From Profundicola sp964553105 (GTDB lineage: Bacteria > Bacteroidota > Bacteroidia > Flavobacteriales > Weeksellaceae), in assembly GCA_964553105.1 (NCBI GenBank), contig CAZKJO010000054.1, positions 1 through 11,622 of the forward strand: a stretch of 11,622 nucleotides of DNA, in the 5' to 3' direction. Numbering within the stretch: position 1 is the first letter of the stretch; each line of letters opens with the position of its first letter. Of the stretch, positions 7,941 through 11,622 are shown one piece after another. Under the pieces are notes generated by a model that had not been told where the DNA came from, did not search any database, and saw nothing but the letters and a program-made list of their open reading frames with translations. The position numbers were made by a program, and so were the translations under genes.

Positions 7941-8609
7941 TTAAAATAGGCCTTGTAACTCAGCAAAATTATCTACCACAACACTTGGATGATAATCGGC
8001 AATGTTTTCATTGTAATTGTATCCATAACTCACACCAATACTATGCATTTCTGCATTTTGGGCCGCAAGGATATCGTTTTTTGAATCTCCGACCATTACA
8101 CATTTTGCTATTTCTATATTCATCTCCTTGGCTAGGTGCAAAAGTGGAGCCGCATTAGGTTTTTTCTCTGCTAAAGAATCTTCACCAATCCATAATTTAA
8201 AGTATGATTTTATTTTTAAATCATCCAAAATAGGTTCGATAAAGTCGAAGGGCTTGTTGGTGCAAATCACCATTTTATAATCTTTTTCTTGAAGATATTT
8301 TAAAGTTTCCTCAACCCCAGGATACATAAATGTTTTGTCGCAAGTTACCTCTCGATAGGCAGAAAAATAAATATCAAACGCTTCATTTAAAAAATCTTCA
8401 GTAACCTTTTCTTGCATAGCTTCTTCTAAAGCTCTTCGCACCAAAGGTTTTGCGCCATTTCCCACAAAAGGAGTTACGGCAACTATATTTAAAGGCGATA
8501 AATCATAATATGCTAACATTTTGTTGATAGCAATCGTTAAGTCTGGAATACTATTAATAAGTGTTCCGTCGAAATCGAAAATAATAAGTTCTTTGTCTTT
8601 AAAATTCAC
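7941..8609 (-). CDS. gph: HAD-superfamily phosphoglycolate phosphatase, GTG start
   Basis: Gph hydrolyses 2-phosphoglycolate, a product of DNA repair and oxygenase chemistry, and acts in the cytosol. The 222-residue protein has all HAD motifs. Motif I is FDFDGTL with Asp12 (nucleophile) and Asp14. Motif II is Thr117 in CTNKP, motif III is Lys150 in EKKP, and motif IV is GDSKND with Asp175 and Asp179. Family-specific stretches are VGNGAKPLVRRAL (cap), YPGVEETL and YGYNYNENIADYHP. The start codon is GTG at 8609; no in-frame ATG precedes the catalytic motif, and this start puts motif I at the expected distance. It leads the operon with the FAD oxidoreductase, whose ATG is one base beyond its TAA. 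A related HAD phosphatase specificity cannot be excluded. Confidence 0.92.
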   Translation of the reverse strand: MNFKDKELIIFDFDGTLINSIPDLTIAINKMLAYYDLSPLNIVAVTPFVGNGAKPLVRRALEEAMQEKVTEDFLNEAFDIYFSAYREVTCDKTFMYPGVEETLKYLQEKDYKMVICTNKPFDFIEPILDDLKIKSYFKLWIGEDSLAEKKPNAAPLLHLAKEMNIEIAKCVMVGDSKNDILAAQNAEMHSIGVSYGYNYNENIADYHPSVVVDNFAELQGLF

Positions 8610-8733
8610 AAGGCTTAATTTGCTGTAAAGATGCGTAAAATCTAGGTTTTAGTAAAATAGAATCCTATTATAACGCTATCAATAATGAGAACAGTGGATG
8701 AGCTATGGAATGCCTGATCAATTTTTAAAGCAT

Positions 8734-8741
8734 TATTTTTG
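8734..8741 (+). promoter_or_regulatory. Possible -7 box for the ankyrin lipoprotein gene
   Basis: TATTTTTG matches TAnnTTTG and lies 52 nt upstream of the ATG at 8794. No convincing -33 TTG was seen at the right spacing, so this is only a candidate. Confidence 0.3.
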
Positions 8742-8793
8742 CATTAATGTCAATGGTTTTATGTGGAAATAGATATAATTCTTATTTATAATT

Positions 8794-9483
8794 ATGAAAA
8801 TTAATATTGTACTAATAGCTTTACTAATGATGGTTTTTTTATCATTAGAGAGTTGTAATAGCGCAAATAGAAATAGTCAAATGGAAAACAGTCAAAGTCA
8901 AACCAATTTATTACAAGCAGTTGCCAATCAAGATGTCTCAGCACTTAAAGAGAATTTAAAATCTAATCCTGATTTAGAAGTTCGAGATGAGAAGGGTAGA
9001 ACGGCCTTAATGATAGCGACTTATGATTTTGATAATAATATTGCCAGAATGCTGATTGAAGCTGGAGCTGATGTGAACGCACAAGACGCTATGGAAAATA
9101 GTCCGTTTTTATATGCTGGAGCTGAAGGTAATGTGGAACTATTGAAAATGTGCTTGGAAAATGGCGCTGACTTTAATCTATATAATCGTTATGGCGGAAC
9201 AGCTTTGATTCCTGCAGCGGAGAAAGGTCATTTAGAGGTCGTGAAAATCCTAACTGAAATAGAAGATTACCCAATCGATCATGTCAATAAATTGGGATGG
9301 ACGGCATTATTAGAAGCTGTAATTTTGAGTAAGAAAAGCGATGTGCAGACAGCGATTGTAAAAACCTTAGTGGAATCAGGAGCTGATATTAATATTGCAG
9401 ACAATGATGGAATTACACCATTGCAACACGCTAAAGATAAGTCATTAACCGAAATTGTAGAGATTCTTTCACAAGCTAAATAG
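8794..9483 (+). CDS. Ankyrin-repeat lipoprotein
   Basis: A 229-residue exported lipoprotein. The signal peptide runs from residue 1 to 20 with lipobox LESC and lipidated Cys21, followed by a polar Ser/Asn/Gln linker to about 37. The rest is ankyrin repeats starting near 38, 69, 102, 135, 169 and 207. The typical TAL...A / EAGADVNAQD pattern is clearest at 69-98, ENGADFNLYN and ESGADINIADNDG. The fifth repeat carries a short insertion (SKKSDVQ), and the last is a half-repeat that caps the stack. Ankyrin stacks bind proteins, here presumably in the periplasm or at the outer membrane; the partner is unknown. It is the only clear plus-strand gene, diverges from gph and ends at a strong hairpin. 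There is no Shine-Dalgarno, as usual for the lineage. Confidence 0.93.
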   Translation: MKINIVLIALLMMVFLSLESCNSANRNSQMENSQSQTNLLQAVANQDVSALKENLKSNPDLEVRDEKGRTALMIATYDFDNNIARMLIEAGADVNAQDAMENSPFLYAGAEGNVELLKMCLENGADFNLYNRYGGTALIPAAEKGHLEVVKILTEIEDYPIDHVNKLGWTALLEAVILSKKSDVQTAIVKTLVESGADINIADNDGITPLQHAKDKSLTEIVEILSQAK

Positions 9484-9517
9484 TCGGGATTTAATTGAAA
9501 AATTATAATTATTAAAA

Positions 9518-9559
9518 AAAAAGCGGTTAGATAAACTTTAATTTATCTAATCGCTTTTT
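9518..9559. terminator. Strong bidirectional intrinsic terminator
   Basis: An 18-bp stem (9518-9535 with 9542-9559, one G-T wobble) encloses a 6-nt loop, CTTTAA. On the plus strand it ends in TTTTT and lies 34 nt after the ankyrin gene stop. On the minus strand it ends in nine T, facing the decayed DsbA-like gene whose reading ends at 9607. It therefore separates the two converging units. Confidence 0.88.
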
Positions 9560-9606
9560 ACATTTTAGCAAAGTACACTTAAACAGTTACTAACTTAGGT
9601 TTCAAA

Positions 9607-9836
9607 TTACTTCTTTCTCCAAATAGATCCATTTTTTGTCGTGAATTTTAATAAATTTCCTTGCTCCGAAAGCTCATTTAATAATATCTCACTGTCGGCT
9701 CTAAGTGTTCCAGGTAACTCAGAAAAACTCTTTGGCGGTCAGGCTTGGATAAACTTTAAACAAATTTATTTTTTCCAAAAACATCATCTCTCTTTCTAGT
9801 TTCTATATCGCACATAAGCAAATTGTTGTTTGACAT
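9607..9836 (-). pseudogene. Remnant of a DsbA/FrnE-family thioredoxin-fold protein, middle deleted
   Basis: Two pieces of one gene remain. The front piece starts with ATG at 9836 (MSNNNLLMCDIETRK) and stops after 26 codons at 9756. It resembles the N-terminus of Bacteroidota DsbA-family proteins, which open with a 'LLCDxETGxCE'-type stretch. The rear piece reads INLFKVYPSLTAKEF and then, after one surplus T in the run at 9725-9729, continues SELPGTLRADSE and ends TTKNGSIWRKK at 9607. That resembles the winged-helix-like tail of the same family ('YPTLTTKEF ... TKNG.W'). The thioredoxin core with its CxxC site, roughly 200 residues, is absent. The family link is from memory of such proteins and was not checked by a search. 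It lies downstream of yceI on the same strand and ends at the terminator at 9518-9559. Confidence 0.65.
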
Positions 9837-9864
9837 GTTTTATTTCAATATAAATGATGAAAAT

Positions 9865-9896
9865 AAATCAGGTTAGTTGAATTGCTATCCTGATTT
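9865..9896 (-). terminator. Hairpin downstream of yceI, possible terminator
   Basis: AAATCAGG (9865-9872) pairs with CCTGATTT (9889-9896). After one mismatch, TAG pairs with CTA, leaving an 8-nt loop. It lies about 50 nt beyond the yceI stop on the minus strand, where it is preceded by eight A and followed by a weak T-rich stretch. The better T-run (9900-9907) is on the plus-strand side, so its strength as a yceI terminator is uncertain. Confidence 0.5.
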
Positions 9897-9944
9897 ACAT
9901 TTTTTTTAATTTAAATACTTCTAAATCTAAGCCTTGTATTGACT

Positions 9945-10514
9945 TTATTGTTTAGCAAATTGCATATGAACCACAATATTTACATCTTTTCCAATACCTG
10001 CAGCAGAAGGATCGTAGTTAATGTTGAAATCAAATCTATTGATGGTAGTTTTAGCTTTTAAACCTAATTTTTCACCTTTATCACTTTTTACAGTTCCTCC
10101 GTATTCAACATCAAAAATAACAGGCTTAGTGACATCCTTAATCGTTAAATCACCGTATAATAAATAATGATCTGGTTTACCTGTAGCTAAGATTTTAGTG
10201 CTTTTGAATTTTATTTCTGGATAATTTTCAACCTCAAAAAAGTCTGCATTTCTCAGGTGTTTATCTCGAGGTTCAACGCTGGTGTCAATACTTTTTACCT
10301 GCACTGTGAAATCAAATTGAGCATTATCTAAGGCTTCACCATCTTTCTTTAAATCACCTGTATAATCTAAAAATTTACCATTTACCAAACTGATTCCTGA
10401 ATGGGAAATATTAAAATTTAAAGATGAATGATATGGATCAACTTTCCATTCTGTTTGAGCGATTGAGCTTACTGTCAAAAAGATTAAAGCAATGACTGAT
10501 ATAAAATTTCTCAT
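9945..10514 (-). CDS. yceI: Exported YceI-family protein
   Basis: A 189-residue protein with a clear signal peptide (MRNFISVIALIFLTVSSIAQ, cleavage near Ala19) and one YceI domain covering the rest. Family marks are WKVDPYHSSLNFNISHSG (23-40), DFTVQVKSIDTSVEPRDKHLRNADFF, YPEIKFKSTKI and GDLTIKDVTKPV. YceI proteins have a lipocalin-like barrel that can bind isoprenoid lipids and act in the periplasm; some respond to stress. The physiological role here is unknown. It is complete and undamaged although the genes on both sides are decayed. The start ATG 10514 lacks a Shine-Dalgarno, and no confident promoter was found upstream. Confidence 0.95.
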   Translation of the reverse strand: MRNFISVIALIFLTVSSIAQTEWKVDPYHSSLNFNISHSGISLVNGKFLDYTGDLKKDGEALDNAQFDFTVQVKSIDTSVEPRDKHLRNADFFEVENYPEIKFKSTKILATGKPDHYLLYGDLTIKDVTKPVIFDVEYGGTVKSDKGEKLGLKAKTTINRFDFNINYDPSAAGIGKDVNIVVHMQFAKQ

Positions 10515-10605
10515 AATATAAATATATTAAATGTTAATTTTCTGATTTAAATTTAGTTTTAAATAATTGATTTGGTTCGACTTAATTTAGAGTTCAACTA
10601 GACGG

Positions 10606-10788
10606 TTAATTTAATACCTTTTTAGCTAATAATGAAATATTTATCCCCGGAATCGAAAGAGCGATGGCAAAATAAACCAAACTCATAGGAGCGTAAATTC
10701 CTTAAAGTAGTCCAACCACCGAAAATACAATCTTAATCGATAAATTAAACACAAATGATTGAACCGATGTACCTCGTCTTTTGCAGTT
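10606..10788 (-). pseudogene. C-terminal remnant of a multi-pass membrane protein, MFS-like
   Basis: One frame of 60 codons ends in TAA at 10606. It reads RRGTSVQSFVFNLSIK, IVFSVVGLL, an in-frame TAA (10702-10704), then GIYAPMSLVYFAIALS and ends AKKVLN. Two hydrophobic helices flank a short GIYAPMS turn, which looks like the last two transmembrane helices of a major facilitator transporter. The identity is tentative. A further TGA closes the frame at 10789-10791, and no matching N-terminal part was recognised beyond it. The interrupting stop and missing front half make this a dead gene. It shares strand with yceI, whose start is 92 nt downstream. Confidence 0.5.
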
Positions 10789-11038
10789 TCAACTTGTTAG
10801 TAAGGACGATAGAATTTTGCATTAAAAAATTTCTTCATCAAAATACATTTATTTTAGTTCTTATTAATTAAATCACTGATGACTATTGCTATTCAAGTCA
10901 AGTTTTTAAGTTTAGAAAACATCTCATGACAATAGTCATTTGAAAAAAATTCCTAAACGATGGACAATAGCTTTAATATAAGCACATTTTATTAACTTTA
11001 CAAACGATTATGGGTTATTTAGCTATTAATCAGTTGGT
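10789..11038. other. AT-rich stretch without a recognisable gene
   Basis: All six frames are broken into short pieces, none longer than about 25 codons. It may be further degraded remains of the membrane-protein gene or an old intergenic region. The only structure seen is the inverted repeat at 10879-10939. Confidence 0.6.
10879..10939. repeat. Perfect 10-bp inverted repeat, 41 nt apart
   Basis: ATGACTATTG (10879-10888) is repeated inverted as CAATAGTCAT (10930-10939). The spacing is too wide for a terminator stem and there is no T-run. It could be a pair of half-sites for a regulator between the dead reductase and the dead membrane-protein gene, or chance. No target-site duplication or transposase is associated. 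Confidence 0.45.
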
Positions 11039-11594
11039 TTACTTTGAGTTGGTTTGCGCCCATTTCTCAAAGGCTTGCATAAAACTCTTTAAAAATTCTT
11101 TGGTAGAGTCATTGATTAAATTTCCTTACTCATCAAATAAATCTGCAACATTGCCGATTTAAGCTTCTGGTTGAGCCATCGTTGGCACATTTAAAAAAGG
11201 TTAAAGATTGGCTAAAATGATAATTAGCACTAAATCCACTAATGTTACCTGCCGAAACACTAACAATAGCAGCAGGCTTAGCACTCCAACAATTCTTGCC
11301 TGGTAGGCGAGAACGTACATCTAATGCATTTTTCAGAACGGCTGGAACGGAACGATTGTATTCTGGAGTAAGGAATAATAAAGCATCAAGTTTTTTAACT
11401 TTTTCTCTAAATTCCACCCATTCCTTTGGAGGATTTTGTTCTAAATCTTGATTATACATAGGAATTTTAGCAATATCGATAAGCTCGGTAGACAAAGACT
11501 TTGGAGCAAAGTCTATCAGAACATTAGCTGTTTTTAAATTATAAGATCCTTTTCTTTAATTTCCGACGATTACGGCAACTTTATAATTATTGAT
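11039..11594 (-). pseudogene. Decayed NADPH-dependent FMN reductase
   Basis: Read right to left, the flavodoxin-like reductase is recognisable along ~185 codons. NNYKVAVIVG opens it, followed by the FMN loop, which should read GSLRKGS but reads GN-stop-RKGS (TAA at 11556-11558). The TPEYNRSVPAVLKNALD motif and KPAAIVSVSAGNISG come next. One surplus T at 11192-11197 then shifts the frame; beyond it come LNVPTMAQPEA, a TAA (11159-11161), IGNVADLFDE, a second TAA (11126-11128) and KEFLKSFMQAFEKW to the natural end at 11039. The codon before NNYK is ATC where ATG is expected (11592-11594). A gene caller would report only the clean middle, 11133-11495 (120 residues, with an out-of-frame tail after the frameshift), as a protein. 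The ancestral enzyme reduced FMN, quinones or azo compounds with NAD(P)H. Confidence 0.85.
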
Positions 11595-11622
11595 AAGTAC
11601 ATTTAAATTTTAAAATAGAAAG

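Noticed and set aside
7940..7966. Upstream start of the FAD oxidoreductase (MLSYKAYF...)
   Set aside because: It overlaps gph and pushes the FAD motif away from the N-terminus. ATG 7939 gives the usual position.
7874..8158. Plus-strand open frame of 94 codons across the gph/oxidoreductase junction
   Set aside because: It is antisense to two clearly real genes. The His/Tyr-rich translation looks like the complement of coding sequence, not a protein.
10798..10860. Short minus-strand frames reading MKKFFNAKFYRPY and MQNSIVLTNKL as a possible front end of the MFS-like remnant
   Set aside because: Neither resembles a transporter N-terminus, and both are broken within 25 codons, so I did not extend the pseudogene through them.
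11242..11451. Plus-strand open frame of 69 codons
   Set aside because: It is antisense to the recognisable FMN reductase remnant, whose minus-strand motifs explain the sequence.
1..11622. CRISPR array, tRNA, rRNA, insertion sequence or phage module
   Set aside because: No regularly spaced repeats, cloverleaf-like segments, transposase motifs or phage genes were seen on either strand.

Overview
The window looks like a piece of a draft (scaffolded) genome of a member of the Bacteroidota, most likely a flavobacteria-like lineage. The evidence is the strongly A+T-rich sequence, the near absence of Shine-Dalgarno sequences in front of clear genes, TAnnTTTG-type -7 boxes, and the protein families present: a short-Q-loop cytochrome bd, a patatin fused to an outer-membrane barrel, an exported YceI protein and a Bacteroidota-style ankyrin lipoprotein. 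No rRNA, tRNA, CRISPR array, phage gene or transposase was seen. A run of exactly 100 N (6653-6752) marks an assembly join.

Layout. Almost everything is on the minus strand. Positions 1-2538 hold a tight operon, read right to left: cydA, cydB (2 nt apart) and, 11 nt further on, the start of a small membrane protein that runs off the left edge. Just upstream of cydA is a 53-codon stub of a short-chain dehydrogenase (2601-2762). Next come yehS (DUF1456) and a 777-residue exported patatin/POTRA/beta-barrel protein (3433-5766). A two-transmembrane protein of unknown function (6029-6544) follows. Then there is an FAD-dependent oxidoreductase whose C-terminus is lost in the N gap, placed one base downstream of gph, a HAD phosphatase with a GTG start. 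The only clear plus-strand gene is an ankyrin-repeat lipoprotein (8794-9483), which ends at a long bidirectional terminator.

Right-hand region (9600-11622). This is a patch of gene decay on the minus strand around one intact gene, yceI. To its left is a DsbA/FrnE-like thioredoxin-fold gene reduced to its two ends, with the catalytic middle missing and a frameshift in the C-terminal part. To its right are the last ~60 codons of a multi-pass membrane protein (MFS-like) with an in-frame stop. Beyond that is an NADPH-dependent FMN reductase gene with three in-frame stops, a one-base frameshift and probably a lost start codon. These genes look like a former redox/thiol-stress neighbourhood of which only yceI survives.

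Functionally, cydAB gives a high-affinity terminal oxidase for microaerobic respiration. The patatin-barrel is an outer-membrane lipid hydrolase, and gph clears phosphoglycolate or related phosphates. I did not find a convincing new multi-gene system. The most informative content is the set of pseudogenes, which standard gene calling would miss or mis-annotate.
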